From: Comamonas sp. GB3 AK4-5
GTDB taxonomy: Bacteria; Pseudomonadota; Gammaproteobacteria; Burkholderiales; Burkholderiaceae_C
Reading direction: 5' to 3'
Assembly: GCF_041320665.1 (NCBI RefSeq)
Contig: NZ_CP166730.1
Coordinates: 3,162,001-3,226,000 of the forward strand
DNA length: 64,000 nucleotides
The position numbers and the translations under genes are program-made. Of the stretch, positions 17,467 through 26,246 are shown in pieces. The notes below the pieces were generated by a model. It had not been told where the DNA came from. It saw only the letters and a list, made by a program, of their open reading frames with translations, and made no database searches. The number at the start of each line of letters is the position of its first letter. The first letter of the stretch is position 1.

Positions 17467-18792
17467 TCACTCCTCAGGTGCGAAGCTGCACAGACCGCCG
17501 CGCCACTCGGCCATGGCAAATATTTCAGGCAACACCTTAGCAAGCTCGTCCGGGTCCATGTCGATGCCATTGGCCTCCAGCAACGGCTGGGCCTCGTTGA
17601 CCATTTCCCGGTAATCAGTGCGCCCGCGGAACTGCTCCAGCGTGTCTTCATACGGTTCCATACCGAGTGCGCGCACCAACAAGTCCGCATAGTTCAGCAC
17701 CTTGAAACCATGGGCCGCACCATCGGATGCCAGCTGACGGTGGCAGGCATGGTAGAGCGAGACCAGAGCATCCACATCGTCCTGTTTGCAGCGCGCAATC
17801 GTCTGGGCTCGCACATGTTCCTTGAGTGCCGGTGCGCGCTCAGCGCTGGAGACTCCACACATATAGCCCGGCTCCTCGATTTCTTCCACGATGGTCAGGC
17901 CGGGAATGGACCGCATCAGCCGCATCACGTTTTGCCCCACCTCATGCATGCCATGGTGGGTATGCACCACCACGCGCAGGTTCACCGCTGTCGTGAACAG
18001 CCTGTGCAGCTCATGCTCACGCTCGATCAGGTATTGGGTAATGTGGTCAAAATCAAAGCTGACGGAACGGAAATCCTTGATGGTCTCAGACAAATGGATG
18101 TTGCACGAAGGACACCAGTTCAGCACCTTCTTCGGCTTGAAGCTGCCAAAGCGGTGCAGCGTTTGCTCGCTGACCTTGCCTCCACGCTGCAAATCACCCT
18201 CCCACTTGCTGTAGATAACTCCACAGCATGATGCCGGCCCCCCCATGACTTCGTAGTTCACGCCCAGCGCGTCCAGCACCATCATGGCGTTGAACAACAG
18301 CTGTGGTGTTCGCACCGGATTGCAGCCGGTGAAAAACACCACATCCACATCCCTGGGTTTTTTCAGCTTGAGCAGGCGTGCCGCGTCTTCTGGCACCAGT
18401 TGCATGGCCACCAGAATGCGAATGGCACGGGCCATCTTCTGGAACATATGCGGTGTGGGCTGGGTACGCGCCGAGATCTCCGCATTCGCCAGCATGAGCA
18501 TGCGGCGCGGATTGATCTCGACCGGACATGCGGGAATGCATTGGTCGCATCCGTTGCACTGATAAGCCCAGAGCGCCGAATCGGTGCGCATGGGCCGGCT
18601 ACGGTCCTGCATAAAGTCGAGCACACCCGTGACCACCTCCGCGGGATGCGCGGCGGACAAAGTGGCGTCGAAAGGCACCACCGGACAGACCTCCACGCAC
18701 TTGCCACAGCGCGTGCAGTTGGAGAGCAGAGCCTCCCAGGAATTGGCGTAGAAGGAGACGAGGGATTGCGGGGTCGTTGATTGGGTTTCCAT
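17467..18792 (-). CDS. Heterodisulfide-reductase-like Fe-S protein (GlpC/HdrD type)
   Basis: 441-residue cytoplasmic electron-transfer protein. Two 4Fe-4S ferredoxin motifs are complete near the N-terminus (CTRCGKCVEVCP and CNGCDQCIPACP). A first CCG domain has its cysteines in FFTGCNP, GGPASCCG and WCPSCN. The second CCG repeat looks degenerate: HTHHGMHEVG replaces the usual Cys-containing segment and YMCG replaces CCG. Such proteins normally pair with a flavin dehydrogenase subunit (GlpAB, GlcDE, LutB-like), but none is adjacent, so the partner is probably elsewhere. GAGAAG precedes the ATG at 18792. It lies downstream of IclR and Bug genes on the same strand and may belong to that regulon. 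Confidence 0.85.
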   Translation of the reverse strand: METQSTTPQSLVSFYANSWEALLSNCTRCGKCVEVCPVVPFDATLSAAHPAEVVTGVLDFMQDRSRPMRTDSALWAYQCNGCDQCIPACPVEINPRRMLMLANAEISARTQPTPHMFQKMARAIRILVAMQLVPEDAARLLKLKKPRDVDVVFFTGCNPVRTPQLLFNAMMVLDALGVNYEVMGGPASCCGVIYSKWEGDLQRGGKVSEQTLHRFGSFKPKKVLNWCPSCNIHLSETIKDFRSVSFDFDHITQYLIEREHELHRLFTTAVNLRVVVHTHHGMHEVGQNVMRLMRSIPGLTIVEEIEEPGYMCGVSSAERAPALKEHVRAQTIARCKQDDVDALVSLYHACHRQLASDGAAHGFKVLNYADLLVRALGMEPYEDTLEQFRGRTDYREMVNEAQPLLEANGIDMDPDELAKVLPEIFAMAEWRGGLCSFAPEE

Positions 18793-18944
18793 GATGCTTC
18801 TCGGATAAGCATGCGCACCGCCTCCATGCGAGCGGGCGCAGTTGCAGCGCACGGTTGCGAATTCTGTGCAGGTGCTGCGGAATTGGGGAAATGACTTGAG
18901 TCCTGCGGGGAATCGCTAGCACTGTCCCGCGGGCTCTGGAGCAT

Positions 18945-19742
18945 CTACAGCCTGGACTCGATGGTGTGCACTGCCGACTCCAGCAACGGCACAATTTCCT
19001 TGCTGCGCGGAGGCCGCATGCGCTGCACGCCCGAGGCGATGCTGAGCGCGGCAAAGGCCACGCCATCCACCGGATTACGTATGGGCAGCGCAAACCCACC
19101 GACGTTGTCGATGTAGTCACTGGCAGTGAACGCAAAACGGTCTCTGGCCGTACGCTTGACCATCAGGCGGATGCGCTCGGCCGCAAGCAGACCGGTTTCG
19201 CGATAGCGCATACCGTTGGCGCGCATGATGGCCTCCCGCTCGGACTCTGGCAGTGCCCCCAGAATGGCGATGCTGCTCAACCCCACTCCCAGTGGACGGC
19301 GCGAGCCTATATCCACGGGCATGGCCTCCACAGCATATGCCCCCGACTGTCTGTCCAGGCACACGGTGTCCAAGCCGCTGCGCATCACCAGAAATACGCA
19401 TTCGCCGGTCTTTTCTGCAAGCTGGCTCACAGTGCCGGCGCACAGCTCGCGCAAGCCCAGACGCGGAAACGCGCGCAGCCCCATCTCATACGCAAACGGC
19501 CCAAGAAAGTAACGCCGCACGCCCGGCGCATGCACCACCAGCCCTTCGTCCGCCAGCGCACCCAGCAGCCGGTAGGCCGTGGCCCGGGTCAGCTCGCAGC
19601 GCTCAGCCAGCTCCCCCGCGCCCGCGCCCTGTTCTCCCACCCGGGCAAGCTCGCGCAAGAGCTGTACGGTACGACGAAAGCTCTGTGTTCCTGCCGAAGG
19701 ACCTTTTTGCAAGAGCAGCATAGGATTGGGGTGATAAGACAT
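18945..19742 (-). CDS. IclR-family transcriptional regulator
   Basis: 265-residue IclR regulator: an N-terminal winged helix-turn-helix (residues 20-75, LAERCELTRATAYRLLGALADEG) and a C-terminal effector domain (about 85-260) with GVGLSSIAILGALPE and the late DNVGGFALPIRNP. IclR proteins usually control small catabolic operons beside them. Here the gene lies 27 bases downstream of a Bug-type solute receptor and 152 bases upstream of the Fe-S protein, with an amidase transcribed divergently on the far side of the Bug gene. The effector is unknown. Confidence 0.9.
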   Translation of the reverse strand: MSYHPNPMLLLQKGPSAGTQSFRRTVQLLRELARVGEQGAGAGELAERCELTRATAYRLLGALADEGLVVHAPGVRRYFLGPFAYEMGLRAFPRLGLRELCAGTVSQLAEKTGECVFLVMRSGLDTVCLDRQSGAYAVEAMPVDIGSRRPLGVGLSSIAILGALPESEREAIMRANGMRYRETGLLAAERIRLMVKRTARDRFAFTASDYIDNVGGFALPIRNPVDGVAFAALSIASGVQRMRPPRSKEIVPLLESAVHTIESRL

Positions 19743-19769
19743 CAGCGCACCACCATTGTCACTGGCTCG

Positions 19770-20756
19770 TCACGGTTTCTGCTTAAGACCTAGTTTTTGG
19801 ATCAGAGATCCCCATTGCAGGGACTCACGCTTAAGCCGCTCAGACACCTGCGCAGGACCTTGCACCGCCACCACTGCCCCCAGTTCGGCAAAGCGCTGCT
19901 GCATCTCCTTGGTGCTGACCACCTGCTCCACATGCGTGCGCAATTGCTCGATGACGGGCTTGGGCGTCGCCGCGGGCGCATAGACCCCGAACCAGTTGAC
20001 GGCTTCGTAGCCGCTCACACCGGCCTCGGCCACAGTGGGGACATGGGGCAACTCGGCCACACGGTTGCGCGAGGTCACCGCCAGGGCCTTGACCCGACCA
20101 GCTTTGACCATGGGCAAGATGGTGGGCAATACTTCCAACGTGAAATTCACTTGACCACCCACCAAGTCCTGGACTGCAGGCCCGCTGCCCTTGTAGGGCA
20201 CATGAACAGGCCGGCCTCCGGTGCGCGAAAGCAGCAGTTCCATGGCCAAATGCGGCAAGGTACCATCGCCCGCCGAGGCATAGGACAGCTTGGACCCCTC
20301 CTTATTCACCAGAGCGATGAACTCGCTCAGATTGTTCACTGGCAGCGAGGGATTGACGGCCAGTACCAGGGGGGATTCTGCAAACTGGATCACAGGGGCA
20401 AAGTTGTCAACCTGCACACGCGACTTTTCCAAAGTGTGGGGCACGATGGTGAACACGCTGGGCACCGTGGTCAGCAGCGTATAGCCATCGGCGGGCGAAC
20501 GCGCCACCTGCTCCGCGCCGATCATGCCTGCTGCCCCTCCCTTGTTCTCCACAATAAAGGGCTGGCCCATGGAATCCGAAAGACGCTGTGCCAGCACACG
20601 ACCAAGGATGTCGACTGGACCTCCTGGAGAGTAGCCCACGATGATGCGCACGGGCTTGTTGGGATAGGTTTGCGCCGTAGCGGCCTGCATGGAAACAGCC
20701 AGAGGTAGCGCCAGGCACAGCCGGGCAGAGAGCTTGAAAAACGTGGAGCGAAGCAT
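19770..20756 (-). CDS. Bug-family (TctC-like) periplasmic solute-binding protein
   Basis: 328-residue extracytoplasmic receptor of the Bug family, typical of betaproteobacteria such as Bordetella, Cupriavidus and Comamonas. A signal peptide is clear (about residues 1-28, LCLALPLAVSMQAATAQ), followed by the family start YPNKPVRIIVGYSPGGPVDILGR. Bug receptors bind small carboxylates or related solutes. Most lie, as here, without the TctA/TctB membrane partners nearby. It is divergent from an amidase gene and followed closely by an IclR regulator, so its ligand is probably related to the amidase substrate or product. Confidence 0.92.
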   Translation of the reverse strand: MLRSTFFKLSARLCLALPLAVSMQAATAQTYPNKPVRIIVGYSPGGPVDILGRVLAQRLSDSMGQPFIVENKGGAAGMIGAEQVARSPADGYTLLTTVPSVFTIVPHTLEKSRVQVDNFAPVIQFAESPLVLAVNPSLPVNNLSEFIALVNKEGSKLSYASAGDGTLPHLAMELLLSRTGGRPVHVPYKGSGPAVQDLVGGQVNFTLEVLPTILPMVKAGRVKALAVTSRNRVAELPHVPTVAEAGVSGYEAVNWFGVYAPAATPKPVIEQLRTHVEQVVSTKEMQQRFAELGAVVAVQGPAQVSERLKRESLQWGSLIQKLGLKQKP

Positions 20757-20897
20757 GAAAAATTTCCTGTGTTTGAAAGCGAGCGCAGTCTTTCACAGCC
20801 GCCGTTGTGTGCAAAGCGGCGACTGAAACTGTCCACATCCTGAGACGACCATGCTGCGTGCTACCGTGTGCGCCTTTTTCCATCTCCCCACCCCGCC

Positions 20898-22256
20898 ATG
20901 CACACCATCACCGACCTTCTGCGCCAGCTTGACAAGCGCCAGACCAGCGCCATCGCGCTCTTGGAAGCCTCTCAACAGCAGGCACAGCACAGTGCCGACT
21001 TGAACGCTCTGGCGCATGTGGATTGGGATGCCGCCATGGCCACGGCCAGTGCCTGCGATGCAGCCATGAGCGCAGGAAAACCACGCGGCGCGTTGCACGG
21101 TATTCCGCTGTCAATCAAGGATTTGTACCCTGTTCGTGGCATGCCCACGCGTGCCGGAACCCGTGCCACCCTGCCCACGGATGCGCAGCCGCAAGCCACG
21201 AACGAGGCCTTGCTGGTCTCACGCCTGCGCGCCGCCGGAGCAGTCCTCTTCGCGAAGGCCAATATGCACGAAATCGCACTGGGCTCCACCGGGGAGAATG
21301 TCTGGACCGGCGACGTGAAAAACCCCTTCCACTCGCTGCACCAAGCTGGCGGTTCCTCCAGTGGATCGGGCGTGGCCGTAGCCTGCGGCATGGGTTTGGC
21401 CAGCGTCGGCAGCGACACCGGTGGCTCGGTGCGCATTCCGGCCAACTTCAGCGGTGTAACCGGCTTCAAGCCCACCCATGGCGCCATCCCACTCGATGGT
21501 GCCCTGCCTCTTTCCTGGACATGTGACCATGCAGGCCCGCTCGCGCACAGTGTGCAAGACTGTGCCCTGCTGTTCGAAGTGATGGCCGCACGCAGCCTGA
21601 GCACCGTGCGCATCGCCCGCACACCACGCTTTGCCATTCCCGCAACATGGCTGCGCGGTCGTCTGTCGACTCAGGTTCGCGAACAGTTTGAGCACACCTG
21701 CGCCCGACTCGCAGCGCTGGGTGCCCAACTGTTCGAGGTCGCCACGCCCCGCCTGTCCCAGGCATCACAGTGCTTTACCGACATCGTCCAAGCCGAAGCG
21801 GCCTGGGTGCATCGCGATGCGCTGGCCCAGAACGACGCCGGCTTCTCCGAGCTCGTCACCCCCTCGCTTGCGCGCGGCCGGACGTTGAGCGCCAGCACCT
21901 ATATCGATGCCTTGCAGACGCGGGCCGCCATAGCGGAGGAGCTCGATGCAGTGCTCGCCGGCTGCGATGCTCTGCTGCTGCCCACGGCCTGCGTGCTGCC
22001 CCCGCTGCGGGGACAAACCGAGGTGCAGGTCGAAAGCGGCAGCATGACGGTCCGCGAGGCCGTTCTCGGCCAGACACTGCCGTTCTCGCTGGTGGGCGTG
22101 CCAGCCCTGACGATTCCCACGGGCTTGGTCGACGGCCTTCCCGTCAGCCTGCAGGTGGTGGCCGCACGTGGCGCGGACGACGCGCTGTTGCAGCTGGGCC
22201 AGTGGCTGCAGGCCCAGGTGGGGCAGCGCCTGGCACCGCCGTCAGCCATGGCCTAA
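20898..22256 (+). CDS. Amidase signature enzyme
   Basis: 452-residue amidase of the Ser-cisSer-Lys family (related to GatA, AtzF and aryl-amidases), hydrolysing a C-N amide bond. The triad fits Lys74 (PLSIKDLYPV), Ser153 (GGSSSGSG) and Ser177 (DTGGSVRIP); the spacings of 79 and 24 residues match characterised members. No gatB or gatC is nearby and the C-terminal half is not GatA-like, so a catabolic amidase is more likely than the tRNA amidotransferase. It is divergent from the Bug receptor. Its stop codon directly abuts a copy of the MITE-like repeat. Confidence 0.88.
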   Translation: MHTITDLLRQLDKRQTSAIALLEASQQQAQHSADLNALAHVDWDAAMATASACDAAMSAGKPRGALHGIPLSIKDLYPVRGMPTRAGTRATLPTDAQPQATNEALLVSRLRAAGAVLFAKANMHEIALGSTGENVWTGDVKNPFHSLHQAGGSSSGSGVAVACGMGLASVGSDTGGSVRIPANFSGVTGFKPTHGAIPLDGALPLSWTCDHAGPLAHSVQDCALLFEVMAARSLSTVRIARTPRFAIPATWLRGRLSTQVREQFEHTCARLAALGAQLFEVATPRLSQASQCFTDIVQAEAAWVHRDALAQNDAGFSELVTPSLARGRTLSASTYIDALQTRAAIAEELDAVLAGCDALLLPTACVLPPLRGQTEVQVESGSMTVREAVLGQTLPFSLVGVPALTIPTGLVDGLPVSLQVVAARGADDALLQLGQWLQAQVGQRLAPPSAMA

Positions 22257-22515
22257 GCGCGTGTTTACGATCTCCTCGCGGCACGCCAGCGTCTTTGCGG
22301 GATGGGATGCAAGGCGCGACACCACAGCAATAGCCGCGCTATTGCGAGGATTCGCAACACAGTAGACCCCCGCAAAGACACCGGCCCGAAGGGTTTGAGC
22401 GAAATCGGGCTATTTTCTAGCGCTGAATCTTGCTTGCACTCCGGTGCAAGTTGCGCCCCATCGACTTGAACGCATCCCGATTGCGCTCCAGCGCGCCCAC
22501 CATAGCGCGGCGCGT
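22257..22515 (+). repeat. MITE-like dispersed element, diverged copy
   Basis: About 260 bp beginning immediately after the amidase stop codon. Read on the plus strand it matches the reverse complement of 36327-36594 over most of its length, including GCCAGCGTCTTTGCGGGATGG, the palindromic core GCAATAGCCGCGCTATTGC and ATCCCGATTGCG. Its ends are more degraded than in the other copy (GCGCGTGTTTACGATCTCC versus AACGTGTTCAAAGTCTCC). The remainder up to 22646 contains only a ribosome site for the next gene. Confidence 0.8.
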
Positions 22516-22646
22516 CTCACCATGTGGATGTTTTGCGCCCGGCGTTGACGCTGTGCCGAGGCCTGCGGCCTACTCCGCGCCAAGCCACTGAGGCACAAGC
22601 CTGGGTGGCGTTGTCATTGAATGGATAGCACTTCAAGGAGAGTTAA

Positions 22647-23651
22647 ATGCCCACGCCTACCACCATGCGCCGCATCTGCCACGGCGACGGCGGCCCACCC
22701 GACGTGATGCAGCTGCACAACAGCCCCATCCCAGCGATACAGTCCCACGAGGTTCTGATACGCGTAGCCTATGCCGGCGTGAACCGACCCGATGTGCTGC
22801 AACGAAGCGGCTCCTACCCCCCTCCCGCAGATGCTTCCCCCGGCCTGGGCCTCGAAGTCTCCGGCACCATCGTGCAAGTAGGCTGCGAAGTGCAGGATTG
22901 GCAGGTCGGTGATGCCGTCTGTGCACTCACCAATGGCGGAGGCTATGCGCAATATGTGGCGGCCCCTGCGGGCCAGGTGCTGCCCGTGCCGCCGGGCGTC
23001 TCGATGCTAGAGGCTGCGGCGCTGCCGGAGAACTACATCACCGTGTGGAGCAATATGGTCGAACGCGGGCGGCTCACGCAAAACGAACGCTTTCTGGTGC
23101 ATGGCGGCTCGTCCGGCATCGGCCTGACCGCTATTCAGATTGCCAAGGCCCTGGGTGCCACCGTCTACACCACTGTGGGCAATGCGCAAAAGGCCAACGC
23201 CTGCGAGCGTGCGGGCGCAGATGCTGCCATCAACTACCGCGAACAGGACTTTGTGCAGGTCCTACTCGAACTCACCCGAGGCCAGGGCGTCAACCTGATC
23301 CTCGACATGGTGGGCGGCGACTATATAGCGCGCAATATCGCCAGCCTGGCGCTCGAAGGCAGGTTGGTGCAGATTGCCTTTTTGCAGGGCTCCAAGGTGG
23401 AGGTGGACTGGCTGACACTGATGACGCGCCGCCTCAGCTACACCGGCTCCACGCTGCGCCCGCGTTCGGCCACCGACAAGGCCCGTACCGTCGCCGCGCT
23501 GCGGCAAGAGGTGTGGCCACTGCTGTCACAAGGCCAGGTCAGGCCGGTGATCCACCAAGTGTTTGAGCTGGCCGATGTGGCCGAGGCCCACAGGCTGATG
23601 GAGTCCTCCTCCCATATCGGCAAGATCATGCTGAGCGTACCCCAGGACTGA
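22647..23651 (+). CDS. NAD(P)H quinone oxidoreductase, PIG3/zeta-crystallin type
   Basis: 334-residue medium-chain dehydrogenase/reductase without the zinc ligands, of the PIG3 (TIGR02824-like) group that reduces quinones or enoyl compounds with NADPH. The GroES-like domain occupies residues 1-130 (VAYAGVNRPDVLQRSGSYPP); the Rossmann domain follows with the nucleotide loop VHGGSSGIGLTAIQIAKALG. A strong ribosome site, AAGGAGAG, precedes the ATG at 22647. It lies in the accessory catabolic region between the amidase and a convergent LysR gene only six bases away. The substrate is unknown. Confidence 0.9.
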   Translation: MPTPTTMRRICHGDGGPPDVMQLHNSPIPAIQSHEVLIRVAYAGVNRPDVLQRSGSYPPPADASPGLGLEVSGTIVQVGCEVQDWQVGDAVCALTNGGGYAQYVAAPAGQVLPVPPGVSMLEAAALPENYITVWSNMVERGRLTQNERFLVHGGSSGIGLTAIQIAKALGATVYTTVGNAQKANACERAGADAAINYREQDFVQVLLELTRGQGVNLILDMVGGDYIARNIASLALEGRLVQIAFLQGSKVEVDWLTLMTRRLSYTGSTLRPRSATDKARTVAALRQEVWPLLSQGQVRPVIHQVFELADVAEAHRLMESSSHIGKIMLSVPQD

Positions 23652-23657
23652 CGATGT

Positions 23658-24572
23658 TCAACCGCGCCAAGGTGTGATGCTACCGGATGCCAGCGCTTGC
23701 ACCAGGGCATCGCGGAACCTCCGAACCACGGGCGAGAGAGAGGCGTTGCGGCGATAAAAAAGCCGCAACCCGCTTTCGAAGGTCGCACCCTCATACGGCA
23801 AGGCCACCAGGTCCTTGCCCGCAGGGCCTTGCAGCACCTGCTCGGTCATGATGGTGACGAGGTCGCTTTCGCGGATGAGCGTGGTCAGCAGCGAGGTGGA
23901 GACCACAGTTTCGATGGCAATCCTGGGCGTGCCCAGCGCCTGGTCCCGGTAGAACTGCTCGGCAAAACGCCGCATGCCGTGACCCGGTGGAGGCAGCAGC
24001 CAGCGCGCTTCGGCCAGCGCCGGCAGCGCCTGCAGGGCCGAGCACAGAGGATGGCCCCGGCGCCCGGCAAAGTGGTAACGCTGACGGCCGAGGTCATCCG
24101 AATGCAGCTCGGGCGGCACCGCCTCCTGCGGATAGCAAAAGGCCAGATCGATTTTCCCCTCGATCACCTCTTCGATCAGCAGGCTGGAGACCTGGAGCGT
24201 GAGACTGAACGAAACATCGGTCTCATGGTCCGCATATCGAGCCATCAGCGGAGCGAACACAGTCTCCAGTAGCGTGGGCACAGTGCCCACACGAATGCGA
24301 CCGGAGCTCGCGGAACGTGCCACTGCCATCTCTGCATAGGTCTGCGCCACCGAGTCCCGCACCGCAGCCGCACGCTCGAGCAACACTTGTCCCGCTGGCG
24401 TGAGCTCCACACCACGGCCACCACGATTGATCAGCTGAATGTCGAACTCCGCCTCCAACCGCTGGACCAGCTTGGTGACAGCCGACTGCGTCATGCCCGA
24501 CTTCTGGGCGGCGCGATGCAGATTGCCGGTCTCGGCAAGCGCGGTGAATACACGCAGATCTTCGATTCTCAC
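23658..24572 (-). CDS. LysR-type transcriptional regulator
   Basis: 304-residue LysR regulator with N-terminal helix-turn-helix (IEDLRVFTALAETGNLHRAAQ, KSGMTQSAVTKLVQRLEAE) and an effector domain (about residues 90-295). I choose a GTG start at 24572 (VRIEDLRVF) because GGAG lies ten bases upstream and LysR proteins start a few residues before this motif; the frame is open another 72 codons without resemblance. It is divergent from the VanB-type reductase gene, and a LysR-like T-N11-A dyad lies between them. It is the likely regulator of that reductase. Confidence 0.9.
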   Translation of the reverse strand: MRIEDLRVFTALAETGNLHRAAQKSGMTQSAVTKLVQRLEAEFDIQLINRGGRGVELTPAGQVLLERAAAVRDSVAQTYAEMAVARSASSGRIRVGTVPTLLETVFAPLMARYADHETDVSFSLTLQVSSLLIEEVIEGKIDLAFCYPQEAVPPELHSDDLGRQRYHFAGRRGHPLCSALQALPALAEARWLLPPPGHGMRRFAEQFYRDQALGTPRIAIETVVSTSLLTTLIRESDLVTIMTEQVLQGPAGKDLVALPYEGATFESGLRLFYRRNASLSPVVRRFRDALVQALASGSITPWRG

Positions 24573-24602
24573 TTGGCAAATGCTCCGAACAAATGGCTCT
24601 CG

Positions 24603-24617
24603 CTCACTGTACGTGAG
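24603..24617. promoter_or_regulatory. LysR-type T-N11-A dyad
   Basis: CTCAC-N5-GTGAG has perfect arms and contains a T-N11-A core, the LysR consensus form. It lies 31 bases upstream of the LysR start and about 140 bases upstream of the divergent reductase gene. Assignment to this regulator is inferred from position. Confidence 0.5.
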
Positions 24618-24756
24618 ATTGCCATCCATACCGACAGCGGATGGCGCCATGCGCACAAGCATTCCTTCACGGAATCGATTTGTGCACTGACTTCCGCTGC
24701 TGCCACCAACAATCCGCCCCATGCCACAACAGCGCCTCATTTCAGGAGAAATCACA

Positions 24757-25782
24757 ATGACCACGAGCACGCTCGCCATCCCAAGCAATACAGAAACGGC
24801 CTATGCCACAGCCTCGGGCCGGCACACGGTCATGGTGGACACCATCCACACCATCTGCCCCGGTGTGATCAGCATCGAGCTGAGCCCCACGTCCCCGCAA
24901 CAGCTCTTACCCCCCTTTGCGGCTGGTGCACACATCGATCTACACCTGCCCAACGGCCTGGTGCGCAGCTACTCGCTGCACAACGCCCCCGGCACTGCCA
25001 ACCGCTACGCCATCGGAGTGCTCCATGACAGCGCCAGCCGCGGCGGCTCGCGCTGGATTCACGAGCAACTACACGCTGGCGATCAAATCACCATCTCCGC
25101 TCCGCGCAACCACTTCGCCCTTAACGAAGCCCAGGAGCAAACCTCCGTCTTTGTCGCCGGAGGCATCGGCGTGACCCCCATTCTCTCCATGTTGCGCAGG
25201 TTGATGCAGCTGGGAAAAACTGCACATGTTATTTACTGCGCCCGCAGCCGCAGCAGCGCTCCTTTTCTGGACGATCTTTCGCGACTGGCCAGCGCCAGCC
25301 TGACACTGCACACACATTTCGATGACGAGGCCGGCGGCCCACCGAATCTCCAGACCTTGCTGGCAACCCACCGCAAAGACGCACACTTCTACTGCTGCGG
25401 CCCTGCTCCCATGCTCAACAGCTTCGAGGCCAGTTGCACGGCGCTAGGTCTGACCCATGTGCATCTGGAACGCTTCAAGGCCGAGGCCTGCACAGCGCCT
25501 CCAGCAGCGCTCAACGGTCTGTGCACAGTGGAGTTACGCAAAAGCGGTCTGACCTTGGAGCTGCCTAAGAACCAGCCAACCCTGCAGGCACTGCTGGATG
25601 CCGGAGTGGATATCGAGTTCAGCTGCGAGGAAGGTGTCTGCGGTGCCTGCGAGACACGCATCCTCGAAGGTGAGGCGGAACACCGCGACAGCGTGCTGAG
25701 TGGGGCGCAAAAAGCGGCGCAAAAATCGATGATGGTCTGTGTATCGCGCTGCCGCTCGGATCGCATGGTGCTGGACTTGTGA
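24757..25782 (+). CDS. VanB-type Rieske oxygenase reductase (PDR family)
   Basis: 341-residue three-domain electron-transfer protein: a flavin-binding barrel with RSYSLHNAP (about residues 75-83), an NAD-binding domain with VAGGIGVTPILSML (about 140-153), and a C-terminal plant-type 2Fe-2S ferredoxin with CEEGVCGACETRI and the final MVCVSR. This order matches vanillate demethylase reductase VanB and phthalate dioxygenase reductase, which pass electrons from NADH to a Rieske oxygenase. No oxygenase gene is present in the window, so its partner is encoded elsewhere or the gene is an orphan. TTCAGGAGAA precedes the ATG. A divergent LysR regulator is adjacent. Confidence 0.9.
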   Translation: MTTSTLAIPSNTETAYATASGRHTVMVDTIHTICPGVISIELSPTSPQQLLPPFAAGAHIDLHLPNGLVRSYSLHNAPGTANRYAIGVLHDSASRGGSRWIHEQLHAGDQITISAPRNHFALNEAQEQTSVFVAGGIGVTPILSMLRRLMQLGKTAHVIYCARSRSSAPFLDDLSRLASASLTLHTHFDDEAGGPPNLQTLLATHRKDAHFYCCGPAPMLNSFEASCTALGLTHVHLERFKAEACTAPPAALNGLCTVELRKSGLTLELPKNQPTLQALLDAGVDIEFSCEEGVCGACETRILEGEAEHRDSVLSGAQKAAQKSMMVCVSRCRSDRMVLDL

Positions 25783-25870
25783 TCCTACCCCAGGCATGGG
25801 TGCAAGCTTTGGCCTGCGCCATGCCAGCCACCGCCCTGAATGCAAAGGTTGTAGAAACTCCAGAAAACAA

Positions 25871-25905
25871 AAAACCCTCTTGAACCAAAGATTCAAGAGG
25901 GTTTT
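25871..25905. terminator. Strong bidirectional terminator between reductase gene and tRNA array
   Basis: Perfect 14-bp stem, AAAACCCTCTTGAA paired with its complement, around a 7-base loop, with A-run on one side and T-run on the other. It can end both the plus-strand reductase transcript and the minus-strand tRNA-Val transcript. Confidence 0.88.
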
Positions 25906-25910
25906 GCTAT

Positions 25911-25985
25911 TGGTGGGTGATACATGGATCGAACATGTGACCCCTGCCGTGTGAAGGCAGTGCTCTACCGCTGAGCTAATCACCC
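25911..25985 (-). tRNA. tRNA-Val(CAC), copy 4 in transcription order
   Basis: 75-base cloverleaf: acceptor GGGTGAT/ATCACCC, D stem GCTC/GAGC, anticodon stem CTGCC/GGCAG around loop TTCACAC giving anticodon CAC (reads GUG), T-arm ACATG-TTCGATC-CATGT, discriminator A, CCA encoded. Last of four tandem copies; the terminator follows six bases later. Confidence 0.96.
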
Positions 25986-26022
25986 AAACCACCCTGGCAA
26001 AACCAGGACAGCTTAGAAAAAC

Positions 26023-26097
26023 TGGTGGGTGATACATGGATCGAACATGTGACCCCTGCCGTGTGAAGGCAGTGCTCTACCGCTGAGCTAATCACCC
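26023..26097 (-). tRNA. tRNA-Val(CAC), copy 3 in transcription order
   Basis: Identical in sequence to the other three copies. It is separated from the neighbouring tRNAs by 37-base spacers, giving a 112-base repeat period. Confidence 0.96.
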
Positions 26098-26134
26098 AAA
26101 CCACCCTGGCAAAACCAGGACAGCTTAGAAAAAC

Positions 26135-26209
26135 TGGTGGGTGATACATGGATCGAACATGTGACCCCTGCCGTGTGAAGGCAGTGCTCTACCGCTGAGC
26201 TAATCACCC
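26135..26209 (-). tRNA. tRNA-Val(CAC), copy 2 in transcription order
   Basis: Identical mature sequence. The spacer between it and copy 1 differs at a few bases from the other two spacers, so the array probably grew by duplication with the newest units on the terminator side. Confidence 0.96.
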
Positions 26210-26246
26210 AAACTACCCTGGCAGAACCAGGACAGCCTAGAAAAAC

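Noticed and set aside
18945-25782. Whole 17.5-25.8 kb region considered as an integrative island
   Set aside because: No integrase, direct-repeat ends or clear composition break; the tRNA array next to it is intact, with no partial tRNA copy at the other side.
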